Shown here piece after piece: positions 1 through 11,769 of a stretch of DNA of 44,527 nt. The notes below the pieces were generated by a model. That model searched no databases. It had not been told where the DNA came from and saw only the letters and a program-made list of their open reading frames with translations. Numbering within the stretch: the stretch's first letter is position 1; each line of letters begins with the position of its first letter. Both the position numbers and the translations under genes were made by a program. Source of the DNA: an uncultured Prevotella sp. (GTDB lineage: Bacteria > Bacteroidota > Bacteroidia > Bacteroidales > Bacteroidaceae); the NCBI GenBank assembly GCA_900557405.1, contig USSF01000011.1, positions 1 to 44,527 on the forward strand, read 5' to 3'.

Positions 1-64
1 ATAAACAGGGCGTTTCAGCCGAAAAGTGAGGGTGTGAGGGTAAAAAACAAAAAAACTTTTTTTT
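1..64. repeat. Dispersed repeat, copy 1 (right half)
   Basis: The first 20 bases match 40415-40434 exactly, and after a 5-base variable stretch another 15 bases (GTGAGGGTGTGAGGG) match 40440-40454. Both copies continue into an A-rich then T-rich tail. At the second site a left arm forms an inverted structure with this half; here the left arm would lie outside the window. Confidence 0.7.
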
Positions 65-195
65 CTATTTCTGAAATAAAAATAAAAAACTCATTTGGGT
101 ACGCCGACTTTTGTAACTTCTTCTTTTTGAAAGATGGCAGATTAAAGAAGTGCCACAAGATACTCTAATAAATAATGAAAAAACAGCTGTTTTTA

Positions 196-225
196 ACAAC
201 CTTGTTTAAAACAACCTTGTTTAAA
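196..225. repeat. Perfect 15-bp tandem repeat in the ATPase promoter
   Basis: ACAACCTTGTTTAAA occurs twice in a row (196-210 and 211-225). With the preceding A, each unit carries the inverted repeat AACAA-CC-TTGTT. The second unit supplies the TTG of the -33 box of the promoter upstream of the ATPase gene, so it could be a doubled operator or a simple duplication. Confidence 0.7.
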
Positions 226-247
226 ACGTAATAATTCATTATATTTG
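217..247 (+). promoter_or_regulatory. Bacteroidetes-type promoter for the ATPase gene
   Basis: TTG (217-219), 20 bp, then TATATTTG (240-247) matches the TTTG/TAnnTTTG consensus of the Bacteroidetes primary sigma factor. It leaves a leader of about 20 nt before the ATG at 276. Confidence 0.6.
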
Positions 248-275
248 CAGCCGTAAAACAAAACACAATTTGGTT

Positions 276-1421
276 ATGGCAAAGAACTTTGAAGCGCCGT
301 TTGTATTTGGTGTTCGTGTGGAAGGCGACACATTTACCGACAGGAAAGAAGAAACCGAACGTCTGAAGGCAAACTTCACTTACGGCATAAACACCATATT
401 GATTTCTCCACGACGCATGGGGAAGACATCGCTTGTGGACAAGGTGTGTTCGCTTGTGGAGAGCGACGATATAAGGATTGCACATATCGATGCCTTCGGA
501 TGCCGGTCGGAGAATGACTTCATCAATGCATTTGCAACGGCTGTGGTGCGTGCCACATCAAGCAAATGGGAGGAATGGATGGAAACCACGAAGGTCTTTC
601 TGAGCCGCTTCATCCCGAAGATAAGTTTCGGGCAAGACCCTCTGACAGACTTCTCTCTGTCGCTGGAATATAATGTGAGCAACAATACGACGGAAGACGT
701 ATTGAGGCTTCCTGAGATTATAGCTAAAGAGAAGGGATGCAGAATCGTCGTCTGTATTGACGAATTCCAGCAGATAGGTGATTTCCCCGATTCACTTACC
801 TTCCAGAAGAAGCTGCGTGGAATATGGCAACTGCAGAAGAATGTATCATATTGTCTTTATGGCAGCAAGAAACATATGATGGAACAGATGTTCCAGAATC
901 AGAGCTATCCGTTCTACCGCTTCGGCGACTTGTTCTATCTCGACAAGATAAGTGAGGAGGACTGGGTGGCATATATCTGCGACCGCTTCAAGATGACTGG
1001 AAAGGAAATACCGGAGAATCTGGCACGCATAATTTGTAACGTAACAGACCGGTATTCGTCTTATGTACAGCAGCTTGCATGGCTTGTATGGTTGAAGACA
1101 CAGAATATTGCAACTGATGCTGATCTGCAATACGGTATAGACCGACTGTTGGATGCATGCGAACCGCTGTTTATCCAACAGACAGAAGACCTCTCTGCAT
1201 ATCAGATGAATTTTCTTCATGCCCTGTCAAACGGTGTACATACGGGCTTCACGCAGTCTGCTGTCCTGAACACCTATCGTCTTGGTACTCCTGCCAATAT
1301 AACACGACTGAAGAAAGCTCTAATAGAAAAAGACTTGATTTCCATCTCGTCTCCAAAGCATTTGGAAATGAGCGACCCTATACTGACCTTGTGGTTGAAA
1401 AAGAGAGTGTGGAAGGAATAA
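276..1421 (+). CDS. P-loop ATPase, archaeal-ATPase-like AAA family
   Basis: This protein of about 381 residues probably binds and hydrolyses ATP; its partner is unknown. The Walker A motif is SPRRMGKTSL about 45 residues in, and a hydrophobic stretch ending in CIDEFQQI gives the Walker B Asp-Glu. The C-terminal third looks like a winged-helix region, as in archaeal-type AAA proteins (AAA_14/ATPase_2 relatives) common in Bacteroidetes. The frame stays open to a TTG at 270, but the ATG at 276 is preferred; its protein starts MAKNFEAPFVF. It stands alone with its own promoter. Such ATPases are often found near mobile or toxin-antitoxin genes, but nothing next to this one shows that. The family call is fairly safe; the biological role is unknown. 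Confidence 0.8.
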   Translation: MAKNFEAPFVFGVRVEGDTFTDRKEETERLKANFTYGINTILISPRRMGKTSLVDKVCSLVESDDIRIAHIDAFGCRSENDFINAFATAVVRATSSKWEEWMETTKVFLSRFIPKISFGQDPLTDFSLSLEYNVSNNTTEDVLRLPEIIAKEKGCRIVVCIDEFQQIGDFPDSLTFQKKLRGIWQLQKNVSYCLYGSKKHMMEQMFQNQSYPFYRFGDLFYLDKISEEDWVAYICDRFKMTGKEIPENLARIICNVTDRYSSYVQQLAWLVWLKTQNIATDADLQYGIDRLLDACEPLFIQQTEDLSAYQMNFLHALSNGVHTGFTQSAVLNTYRLGTPANITRLKKALIEKDLISISSPKHLEMSDPILTLWLKKRVWKE

Positions 1422-1568
1422 ATCCATAGCCATATCTTGGGTGCACAATGATTTTCAAAAAGTATCACTTGCCAGTTAAGTCCGCAGACCATTGACAGCC
1501 ACCGATAGTTACATTTCCGCCATTGGAGCGTCTTATATATTGTAATTACACATTATTATATATAATAA

Positions 1569-4673
<3,105 letters not shown>

Positions 4674-4727
4674 GCCCAACCGGCAACAATACCAAGGCGG
4701 CCCCATAAAAACCGCCCGACGGAACGA

Positions 4728-4785
4728 AACCTTCACGCCTACTCTTTCATAAGCAGAATGAAAGACATGGCGCGAAGGTTTTTTC
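4728..4785 (+). terminator. Terminator after the GH2 gene
   Basis: A 12-bp stem with one mismatch (4728-4739 with 4769-4780) encloses a second 7-bp stem (4744-4750 with 4758-4764) and is followed by a run of T. It lies about 55 nt after the GH2 stop. Confidence 0.75.
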
Positions 4786-4878
4786 CTTATCATCACCTTC
4801 TCCACATAAAAAAGACAAAGGAATCCAAAAGTAAGATAAATAAGACATACCGAAGGCATTCAGTATCAGATTATTTCA

Positions 4879-4886
4879 TACTTTTG
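4879..4886 (+). promoter_or_regulatory. Possible -7 box upstream of 4911
   Basis: TACTTTTG fits TAnnTTTG and lies 25 nt before the start at 4911. No good -33 box is visible at the right spacing, so this is tentative. Confidence 0.4.
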
Positions 4887-4910
4887 CATCACGACAATTA
4901 ATGAACGAAG

Positions 4911-5420
4911 ATGAGAAAAGGTATGAAACATGACATACGGCTCACGCTCGCAGCACTGCTGATTCTGCCGATGCATCTGGCGGCACAGCGGCGCGGAATC
5001 GTCGTATCCGCCGACACCAGGCTGCCTATCGGCAATGTGGAGATAAAATGGGACAACAAGGAGGTGGAGAAAACGGCGTGGGACGGCACGTTCACGATAC
5101 GCGGCAGCTTCCGGCGCGTCAGTTTCTTCCATCCCAAATGCGAGACCCGTTTTCTGAAACCCGACGAGATGACCGACACCATCTACATGCTGCCCGCCTC
5201 GAGAATGCTCACCGAAGTGATTATCTACGGCAAGCGCAAGCGGCAGCCGGACTACGTGGGGCTGAACGCCACAGACCGTCAGCTCGCTGCAGCGAAGACT
5301 TCCGGCGGTGCCGATGTACTCGGCTTGCTGTCGCTCGCCATACAACCCATCCTCGACAAGATACATCACAAGAAGGCTCTCAAGAAAGCAATGAAGAAGC
5401 AGATTATCGACAACTACTGA
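4911..5420 (+). CDS. Small secreted protein with carboxypeptidase-regulatory-like domain
   Basis: A 169-residue exported protein with a signal peptide ending LAAQ. The next roughly 75 residues (VVSADTRLPIGNVEIKW, then a DGTFTI strand) look like the CarboxypepD_reg/CNA-B-like beta-sandwich found at the N-termini of TonB-dependent receptors and as stand-alone domains in Bacteroidetes. The C-terminal part is basic and Lys-rich (KKALKKAMKKQ) and I do not recognise it. A second in-frame ATG at 4923 also leaves a complete signal peptide, so the start is uncertain by four codons. It precedes the sugar-isomerase/GH127 block by 86 nt and may be co-transcribed. No enzymatic motif is visible; the function is unknown. 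Confidence 0.65.
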   Translation: MRKGMKHDIRLTLAALLILPMHLAAQRRGIVVSADTRLPIGNVEIKWDNKEVEKTAWDGTFTIRGSFRRVSFFHPKCETRFLKPDEMTDTIYMLPASRMLTEVIIYGKRKRQPDYVGLNATDRQLAAAKTSGGADVLGLLSLAIQPILDKIHHKKALKKAMKKQIIDNY

Positions 5421-5506
5421 CCTATTTGGGGTAAATGCCCATATCATGAAACTTGATACCGCTTATATAAAGTACAAGGGGGAAGTTTCTGCGTCATATA
5501 ACTACT

Positions 5507-6379
5507 ATGACTAATTTGCACAAAATATTTATATTATCAGCAGTGATAGGGGGCATGATGCTCCCAAGCCTGATGATGGCGCAAGAGCGCTATCAGGTGG
5601 GCGTATGCGACTGGATGGTGCTGAAGCGCCAGAAGTTAGGAGAATTCAAGCTCGCCAAAGAACTCGGATGCGACGGCATCGAGATGGATATGGGAGGATT
5701 GGGCAGACGCGATTCCTTTGACAACAAGATCCGCCAGCCGGAGATGGCACGCCTGTTCCGCCATACGAGCGACAGTCTCGGCATCAAAGTCGGGGCTGTG
5801 GCCATGTCGGGCTTCTACGGACAGAGCTTCGCACGGAAAGCCTCATGGCAGTGGCTCGTGGAGGACTGTCTGAACACTATGGATGCAATGGGCGCCAAGG
5901 TGGCATTCCTGCCGCTCGGCGGATGCGGAAACAACTGGACCGACTCGCTGCCGCTGCGCCAGGAAATAGTAAGGCGACTCCACGCGGCAGGCGAAATGGC
6001 CCACCGGCGAGGCAAGGTGATAGGCATCGACACACCGCTTGACGCCAAAGGCAACCGCAAGCTGCTCAAGGAGATAGACTCCAAGGGCATCAAGGTGTTC
6101 TATAAGTTCCAGACTGCCGTAGACAATGGAGTGGACATCCCCAAAGACATGAAGCGCCTCGGCGCAAAGAACATCTGCGGCATCCATGCCAGCAACACCG
6201 ACGGAGTATGGCTGCGCCACGACAAGGCGATAGACATGCCGCGCATAAAGACGGCACTCGACAAGATGGGATGGTCAGGATGGCTCTTCGTGGAGCGCAG
6301 CCGCGACGTGAAGCAGGTGAGGAACGTGAAACTCAACTATGGCGAGAACGTAAGGTATCTGAAGGAGATATTCGAATAA
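5507..6379 (+). CDS. Secreted sugar phosphate isomerase/epimerase-like TIM-barrel protein
   Basis: A 290-residue protein with a signal peptide (MTNLHKIFILSAVIGG..., cleaved near MAQE) followed by a xylose-isomerase-like TIM barrel (AP_endonuc_2 superfamily). Visible landmarks are KLAKELGCDGIEMDMGG on an early strand, GAVAMSGFYGQ, GKVIGIDTPLD and GWLFVERSRD near the end. Cytosolic relatives isomerise or epimerise sugars using a divalent metal; exported versions are common in Bacteroidetes polysaccharide loci but their reaction is mostly unproven. It is the first gene of a tight block with DUF3826, GH127 and a beta-helix protein, which suggests a role in processing released sugars. The fold call is secure; catalytic activity is not shown. 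Confidence 0.75.
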   Translation: MTNLHKIFILSAVIGGMMLPSLMMAQERYQVGVCDWMVLKRQKLGEFKLAKELGCDGIEMDMGGLGRRDSFDNKIRQPEMARLFRHTSDSLGIKVGAVAMSGFYGQSFARKASWQWLVEDCLNTMDAMGAKVAFLPLGGCGNNWTDSLPLRQEIVRRLHAAGEMAHRRGKVIGIDTPLDAKGNRKLLKEIDSKGIKVFYKFQTAVDNGVDIPKDMKRLGAKNICGIHASNTDGVWLRHDKAIDMPRIKTALDKMGWSGWLFVERSRDVKQVRNVKLNYGENVRYLKEIFE

Positions 6380-6411
6380 GACAAGGATTGATAATTACGA
6401 AACACAAGGAT

Positions 6412-7077
6412 ATGAAGAAATACATTATAATAGCAGCCGCCCTTCTCTCGCTGGGAAGCATGACGGCAGGTGCCGTGGACCTCGACTCCATCGGCCGCGA
6501 TGCGAAATACGTGGAGACAATAATGCAGCGCTCCACCAAAGTGACCGACGCACTGAAGATTACCGGTACGGCAAGAGGCAAGGAAGTGCTCAACATCGTA
6601 GCAAACCGCTACTTCAAGCTCAACGACATCTATACGGAGCGCGACAGCATAAAGGCCGTGGCGAAGACGCTGACAGGCAACGAGAAGAAGCAGAAGATGG
6701 AATACGCCGAGATGCTGAAGGACCAGAAGCTATACAAGAGCCACTTCGGATTCATCGCCGACCTGTCGGTATATCTCTCCGAGAAGGAGGTGGAGACGGT
6801 GAAGGACGTACTGACATACAACGTGGTGAACGTGACATACAAGGCACAATGCGACATGATTCCCTCGCTCAAGCTCGAGGAAAAGGTGCAGATTCTCGCC
6901 TGGCTCAAGGAGGCACGCGAGTATGCAATGGATGCCGAAAGCTCCAAGAAGAAGCATGAGGCCTTCGGGAAATACAAGGGAAGAATAAACAACTGGCTCT
7001 CGAAACGCGGATACAACCTTACCAAGGAGCGCGAGGAATGGGCAAAGAGAGTGAAGGCAAGAGGAGGAACCCTGTAA
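6412..7077 (+). CDS. DUF3826 secreted protein
   Basis: A 221-residue protein with an N-terminal signal peptide (MKKYIIIAAALLSLGSMTAGA). The rest is predicted largely helical, with many Lys/Glu and a C-terminal INNWLSKRGYNL element typical of DUF3826. The frame is open upstream into the preceding gene, but the ATG at 6412, 32 nt after that gene's stop, gives the signal peptide. DUF3826 proteins recur beside pectin- and arabinan-related glycosidases in Bacteroidetes; their function is unknown. Its place between a sugar-isomerase-like protein and GH127 supports an accessory role in the same pathway. Confidence 0.75.
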   Translation: MKKYIIIAAALLSLGSMTAGAVDLDSIGRDAKYVETIMQRSTKVTDALKITGTARGKEVLNIVANRYFKLNDIYTERDSIKAVAKTLTGNEKKQKMEYAEMLKDQKLYKSHFGFIADLSVYLSEKEVETVKDVLTYNVVNVTYKAQCDMIPSLKLEEKVQILAWLKEAREYAMDAESSKKKHEAFGKYKGRINNWLSKRGYNLTKEREEWAKRVKARGGTL

Positions 7078-7126
7078 TCCCCCATACTTTATAACACATT
7101 GACAATTTAAAAAAACGACAATCAAT

Positions 7127-9226
7127 ATGAAAAGCAATCTTATCCCGTCGGGAAGGTTCGCATGGATGGCAGCCGCACTGGCATTCGCAGCACTTCCCGC
7201 CTGTGCACAGAAGAACGGCATCACCGACACCGGAAAGAGCAAATATGCCGTAGTCACCTCCACACCTGTAAGCTCCGTGAAATGGACCGGAGGCTTCTGG
7301 GGCGACCGCTTCGGCGTGTTTGCCGGAACGTCCGTGCAGAGCATGTGGGAGACATGGAAATCAGACAAGGGACACGGATGGAACAATTTCCTCATCGCCG
7401 CCGGCGAGAAGAAGGGAAAGCGCCACGGACCTCCTTTCCACGACGGTGACATGTATAAATGGCTTGAGGCACTCACTGCCGTTTATGCAGTAAACAAAGA
7501 CCCCGAGGTGGGCAAAATCATGGACCGTTTCGTGGAACTGATACGCAAATCGCAGCGCCCCGACGGATACCTCCACACTCCGGTCATCATAGCCGAGATG
7601 AACAGGCAGCAGACCGCCAAGGATGAAGCCAAGGAGAACGAAACCATCGGAACGAAAGTGGGCACGGGCAAGGACGGAGCCTTCGGCAACCGCCTGAACT
7701 TCGAGACATACAATCTGGGACACCTCATCACTGCCGGCATCATGCACAAGCGCGCCACAGGCAAGACAACGCTCTTCGAGTGTGCCGTGAAGGCTACCGA
7801 CTTCCTCTACGACTTCTACAAGCGTGCGTCTGACGAACTGGCGCGCAACGCCATCTGTCCGTCACACTATATGGCCGTGGCAGAGATGTATCGCGAGACG
7901 GGCAACCCCAAGTATCTGGAGCTCGCCCAGAAGCTTATCGACATACGCGGCAAGGTGGAGAACGGCACCGACGACAACCAGGACCGCGTGCCGTTCCGCC
8001 AGCAGTATAACGCCATGGGACATTCCGTGAGGGCCAACTACCTATATGCCGGCGTGGCCGACCTCTATCTGGAGAGCGGCGAACAGCAGCTGATGAAGAA
8101 TCTGGAATCAATCTGGACAGACATCGTGACACGCAAAATGTATATCACGGGAGCCTGCGGAGCACTCTACGACGGCACTTCGCCCGACGGAACCGACTAC
8201 AAACCGGACAACGTGCAGAAGGTGCACCAGAGCTACGGCCGCCCATACCAGCTGCCCCACTCCACTGCCCACAACGAGACCTGCGCCAACATCGGAAACC
8301 TCTTCTTCAACTGGCGTATGTTCTCAGCCACGGGCGAGGCAAAATACACCGACATCGTGGAGAACTGCCTTTACAACAGCATTCTCTCGGGCATCAGCCT
8401 CGACGGCAGGAAATACTTCTATACAAACCCGATGCGCATATCTAAGGACCTGCCATACACTTTGCGCTGGCCAAAAGAGCGCACGGAATATATCAGCTGC
8501 TTCTGCTGTCCGCCGAACACTCTGCGCACCCTATGCGAAGCACAGGACTACGCCTACTCCATCGGAAAGGGCGAAATCTACGTGAACCTCTACGGCGAGA
8601 ACACGCTCGACACAAGGATTGACGGAATCGGTGAGATTGCCCTCAAGCAGAAGACCGACTATCCGTGGGACGGCTCCGTGGGCATCACAATAGCCAAACT
8701 CAAGGGAAAGAAGGAGTTCGGGATGAAGCTCCGCGTGCCTGACTGGTGTACCGAAGGCGCAAAGATAAGCGTGAACGGAGTGGAACAGGCCGCTGAGGCG
8801 AAACCCGGCACCTATGCCATGGTGAGCCGCACATGGAAGAAGGGCGACGTAATCACCATCGACATGCCTATGCGCACCCGTATAATCGAGGCTAACCCGC
8901 TCGTGGAGGAAAGCCGCGGACAGGTTGCCGTGCAGCGAGGTCCCATCGTGTATTGCCTTGAGAGCAACGACCTCAACGGCGTTTCCATCGACGACATCGC
9001 CATTCCGCTCAATGCCGAGTTCACTCCCGTGGACATGACAATCGACGGATGCCGCATCAAGGCACTCGAGGGTGACGTGGTGAAGCGCAGCGAGGCTTCA
9101 TGGAAGGGACAGCTCTATCGCGAAGCCTCAACCGGAAAGCAGACCGTCAGGGTGCGCCTCATCCCTTATTACGCCTGGGGGAACAGAGGAAAGAGCGAAA
9201 TGACCGTGTGGATGCCGGCGCTTTGA
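7127..9226 (+). CDS. GH127 glycosidase (beta-L-arabinofuranosidase family)
   Basis: A 699-residue exported enzyme. After a signal peptide (cleaved near PACA-QK) comes an (alpha/alpha)6 barrel and C-terminal beta-sandwich domains. The zinc/cysteine signature of GH127 is present: E384 and C386 in HNETCANIG, and C460-C461 in CFCCPPN. By analogy with the characterised Bifidobacterium enzyme, where a cysteine is the nucleophile, C460 is the likely nucleophile. GH127 members cleave beta-L-arabinofuranosides; a Bacteroides member was also reported to release aceric acid from rhamnogalacturonan II, so the substrate is open. It lies 49 nt after DUF3826 and before a beta-helix protein, as part of one apparent operon. 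An LPAC sequence could be read as a weak lipobox, but Pro at -2 argues for ordinary export. Confidence 0.88.
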   Translation: MKSNLIPSGRFAWMAAALAFAALPACAQKNGITDTGKSKYAVVTSTPVSSVKWTGGFWGDRFGVFAGTSVQSMWETWKSDKGHGWNNFLIAAGEKKGKRHGPPFHDGDMYKWLEALTAVYAVNKDPEVGKIMDRFVELIRKSQRPDGYLHTPVIIAEMNRQQTAKDEAKENETIGTKVGTGKDGAFGNRLNFETYNLGHLITAGIMHKRATGKTTLFECAVKATDFLYDFYKRASDELARNAICPSHYMAVAEMYRETGNPKYLELAQKLIDIRGKVENGTDDNQDRVPFRQQYNAMGHSVRANYLYAGVADLYLESGEQQLMKNLESIWTDIVTRKMYITGACGALYDGTSPDGTDYKPDNVQKVHQSYGRPYQLPHSTAHNETCANIGNLFFNWRMFSATGEAKYTDIVENCLYNSILSGISLDGRKYFYTNPMRISKDLPYTLRWPKERTEYISCFCCPPNTLRTLCEAQDYAYSIGKGEIYVNLYGENTLDTRIDGIGEIALKQKTDYPWDGSVGITIAKLKGKKEFGMKLRVPDWCTEGAKISVNGVEQAAEAKPGTYAMVSRTWKKGDVITIDMPMRTRIIEANPLVEESRGQVAVQRGPIVYCLESNDLNGVSIDDIAIPLNAEFTPVDMTIDGCRIKALEGDVVKRSEASWKGQLYREASTGKQTVRVRLIPYYAWGNRGKSEMTVWMPAL

Positions 9227-9232
9227 TTAATC

Positions 9233-9287
9233 AGGAATTCCTGCTGACCATGAATCAGGAAAGAGGAATCAGGAAAGAGGAATTCCT
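9233..9287. repeat. Small inverted and tandem repeats inside the operon
   Basis: AGGAATTCCT occurs at 9233-9242 and 9278-9287. Between them the 14-mer AATCAGGAAAGAGG is repeated twice in tandem (9253-9266, 9267-9280). The block sits in the 98-nt gap between GH127 and the beta-helix gene and could fold in the mRNA. Confidence 0.6.
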
Positions 9288-9324
9288 ATCTGAAAAACAG
9301 AAAATAAGAATCTGACAAGAAACA

Positions 9325-11097
9325 ATGAATCATCAACTTATGAATATAAGTAAAGGAATACTGACGGCATGGGTTGCCGTGATGGCCGCAACACCTGCGT
9401 TTGCCACCGACATCACGGTGAAGCCCGGTCCCTACGCCATAGAGAAAGCGCTGCAGCAGGCCCGCGAAGACCGCAGGCAGAACGGCGCGGAGGACGTGTG
9501 TATCCGCCTGCAGGCCGGCACATACCGGCTGAACCAGACAATAACGGTGAGGCCGGAAGACAGCGGCATACGCATCGTGGCCGACGGCAATGCCGTGGTG
9601 AGCGGCGGAGTGAAGATTATGGGATGGAAGAAGCAGGGCAGAATGTACGTGGCCGACGTGCCGGAGTTCAACGGCCGTCCGCTTGAATTCCGCCAGTTGT
9701 GGGTCAACGGCAGGAAGGCCGACAGGGCGAGAGACGTGGCGGACTTCGAGAAGATGTACCGCATACGCAACATAGACAAGAAGAACGAAATCCTCTATGT
9801 GCCCGCCGCAGCCGTGAAGAAGATTCTCGGCGAACGGCATGCCGAGATGGTAATCCACGAGATGTGGTGCGTGGCAAACCTGCGCATCAAGGGCATCAAG
9901 GTTCAGGGCGACAGTGCCGCCGTGACCTTCCACCAGCCCGAGAGCCACATCCACTTCATGCACCCCTGGCCATCGCCGATGGTGACAAAGGACGGACACA
10001 ACTCCGCCTTCTATCTGACCAACGCCAAGTCCCTGCTCGACACCCCGGGCGAGTGGTATCTCGACGCAAAGGAGCAGAAGGTGTATTACATTCCGCGCAA
10101 AGGCGAAGACATGGCGAAGGCCGACGTGGAGGCTCCCGCCGTGGAGACTCTGATGAAGATAGAGGGAACGCCCGACGCTCCCGTAAAGGGCATCACGATA
10201 GAGGGCGTCACCTTCAGCTACGCCACGTGGATGCGCCCCTCCATCTCCGGCCATGCCCCTCTCCAGGCCGGCATGTTCATGACGGAGGCATACAAGGTGC
10301 GCCCAAAGATAATCCGCCCCAACGGCGACCACAAGCTCGACAACCAAGGATGGGTGGGCCGTCCGGCAGCAGCCGTGAGCGTGAGATGTGCCGAAGACAT
10401 CAACTTCAAGGGCTGCACCATAGAGCACTGTGCCTCCACGGGTATCGACTTCTTTGAATACACCAAGGGCGGAAGCATCAGCCGCTCCACCATACGCGAC
10501 GTGGGCGGCAACGGCATCCTGGCCGGAAGCTTCGGACCGGAAGCCCACGAGGCACACCTGCCATACAACCCCACCGACAGCCGCATCATCTGCACCGGAC
10601 TCACCATCGAGAACAACCTCATCACCGACGTGACGAACGAGGACTGGGGCTGCGTAGGCATCGGAGCAGGCTACGTGCGCGGCATAAGAATCCTGCACAA
10701 CGAGATTTCAGAAGTTTCCTATTCGGGCATCAGCATGGGATGGGGATGGAACCAGCAGCCATGCGCCATGGCAGACAACAGGGTGAAGGGCAACCTCATA
10801 CACCACTACGCCAAACACATGTATGATACGGCCGGAATATATACCCTCGGCGCACAGCCACACTCGTTCGTGGAGGAAAACGTGGTGCGCGACATATATT
10901 CCCCGGGCTATGCCCACGACCCTAACCATTGGTTCTACCTCTACACCGACGAGGGCTCGTCGTGCATCATGGTGAGAAACAACTGGACGCCAACGGAGAA
11001 ATATCTGAAGAACGCCAACGGCCCATGCAACATCTGGGAGAACAACGGCCCCGCAGTGAACGATTCCATCAAGGCGAATGCAGGAATCATGAAATGA
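9325..11097 (+). CDS. Secreted right-handed beta-helix protein, possible GH141 glycosidase
   Basis: A 590-residue exported protein. The signal peptide ends near AFA-TD. A pectate-lyase-like right-handed beta-helix follows, with repeated short strands such as ITIEGVTFSYA, INFKGCTIEHCASTGI and NGILAGSFG. A non-helix insertion with HIHFMHPWPSPM and GEWYLDAKEQKVYYIPR resembles GH141-type proteins, the family that includes an alpha-L-fucosidase of the Bacteroides rhamnogalacturonan-II system and a clostridial xylanase. I recall, but cannot check here, that in Bacteroides thetaiotaomicron a GH141 gene lies next to a GH127 gene, as here. A second ATG at 9340 could be the start. It is the last gene of the block and is followed by a strong terminator. 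The beta-helix is clear; the GH141 assignment is an inference. Confidence 0.7.
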   Translation: MNHQLMNISKGILTAWVAVMAATPAFATDITVKPGPYAIEKALQQAREDRRQNGAEDVCIRLQAGTYRLNQTITVRPEDSGIRIVADGNAVVSGGVKIMGWKKQGRMYVADVPEFNGRPLEFRQLWVNGRKADRARDVADFEKMYRIRNIDKKNEILYVPAAAVKKILGERHAEMVIHEMWCVANLRIKGIKVQGDSAAVTFHQPESHIHFMHPWPSPMVTKDGHNSAFYLTNAKSLLDTPGEWYLDAKEQKVYYIPRKGEDMAKADVEAPAVETLMKIEGTPDAPVKGITIEGVTFSYATWMRPSISGHAPLQAGMFMTEAYKVRPKIIRPNGDHKLDNQGWVGRPAAAVSVRCAEDINFKGCTIEHCASTGIDFFEYTKGGSISRSTIRDVGGNGILAGSFGPEAHEAHLPYNPTDSRIICTGLTIENNLITDVTNEDWGCVGIGAGYVRGIRILHNEISEVSYSGISMGWGWNQQPCAMADNRVKGNLIHHYAKHMYDTAGIYTLGAQPHSFVEENVVRDIYSPGYAHDPNHWFYLYTDEGSSCIMVRNNWTPTEKYLKNANGPCNIWENNGPAVNDSIKANAGIMK

Positions 11098-11126
11098 CGG
11101 GAAACAGGAAACGATATAACCGGAAA

Positions 11127-11161
11127 CAAAAAAGCTCACCCTAATGGGTGAGCCTTTTTTT
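11127..11161. terminator. Bidirectional hairpin terminator
   Basis: GCTCACCC (11134-11141), a TAAT loop and GGGTGAGC (11146-11153) form a perfect 8-bp stem. A-rich sequence on the left and seven T on the right let it work on both strands. It ends the carbohydrate operon and could also end the leftward candidate RNA from the promoter at 11697-11727. Confidence 0.85.
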
Positions 11162-11690
11162 ATATCTATAACTACTAACGCATTAATACATAACTTTCTA
11201 CCTAATCTTCTTTCATCCGTTACCCACGAGCCTGTTGCTGTATTTACAGCAAACAGGGGTGACTAACACAAATCAAACAACTAAATCTTTACCTTAAATC
11301 TATTAAACTTACTTATCAATCAAAACCAAGGTCGATCACGACCTGCAATCAATAATACAAATTCTCAAACTTTCATTCTTCTATGACTTTCCCATCCCCT
11401 TCGGGGGAGTGAGTAATACCTATTCTTCTGTTATCCGTCCGGTCTCCCGACCGCTTACAATCTTTTTTTACCTTCGTCTTTACCTATCTGTTATCCTCAA
11501 TCTTTACCTCTAATACCTATCGGTCATCTGTTATCCTCAATCTTTCTTTACCTTAAAGTCCTCTTTGTTATCCTTTACCTAAACAATCTTTACCTGAACT
11601 AACCTATCGTCTTTATTTGTCACTACTAATCTTTATACAAATCTTTTACCTTAAAGAACCTTATATCTTAGTTCTATCTTTTTCCTTTTG
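11127..11690 (-). ncRNA. Candidate structured, repeat-rich noncoding RNA
   Basis: No convincing protein gene lies here, yet the minus strand has a good promoter (11697-11727) and a terminator (11127-11161), defining a transcript of about 560 nt. Read on the minus strand it holds at least six AGGTAAAG motifs and four GGATAACA motifs, including a 20-nt exact direct repeat (plus-strand 11486-11505 and 11526-11545, 40 bp apart). Clear hairpins are at 11440-11453 (5-bp stem, GGGA loop on this strand), 11396-11407 (CCCC/GGGG), 11330-11343 (GGTCG/CGACC) and 11231-11257 (11 bp with one bulge). I do not recognise a known RNA family. The 11396-11407 hairpin would have a UUCG loop on the plus strand, so the orientation rests mainly on the promoter. 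Function unknown. Confidence 0.4.
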
Positions 11691-11696
11691 ACGATG

Positions 11697-11727
11697 CAAA
11701 GTTACGATTGTTTGCGCACACAGCAAA
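11697..11727 (-). promoter_or_regulatory. Minus-strand promoter for the candidate RNA
   Basis: Read on the minus strand: TTTG, 19 bp, TAACTTTG (plus-strand CAAAGTTA at 11697-11704 and CAAA at 11724-11727). This is among the best promoter matches in the window and points leftward into a region with no protein gene. Confidence 0.6.
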
Positions 11728-11769
11728 CACAACACACTACTTTTTTATGTTTTATAGCATAAAATTGAC

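Noticed and set aside
9286..10698. A 470-codon frame opposite the beta-helix gene
   Set aside because: Biased codon use of the sense gene keeps it open; the protein is low-complexity in His/Val/Ala with no known domain.
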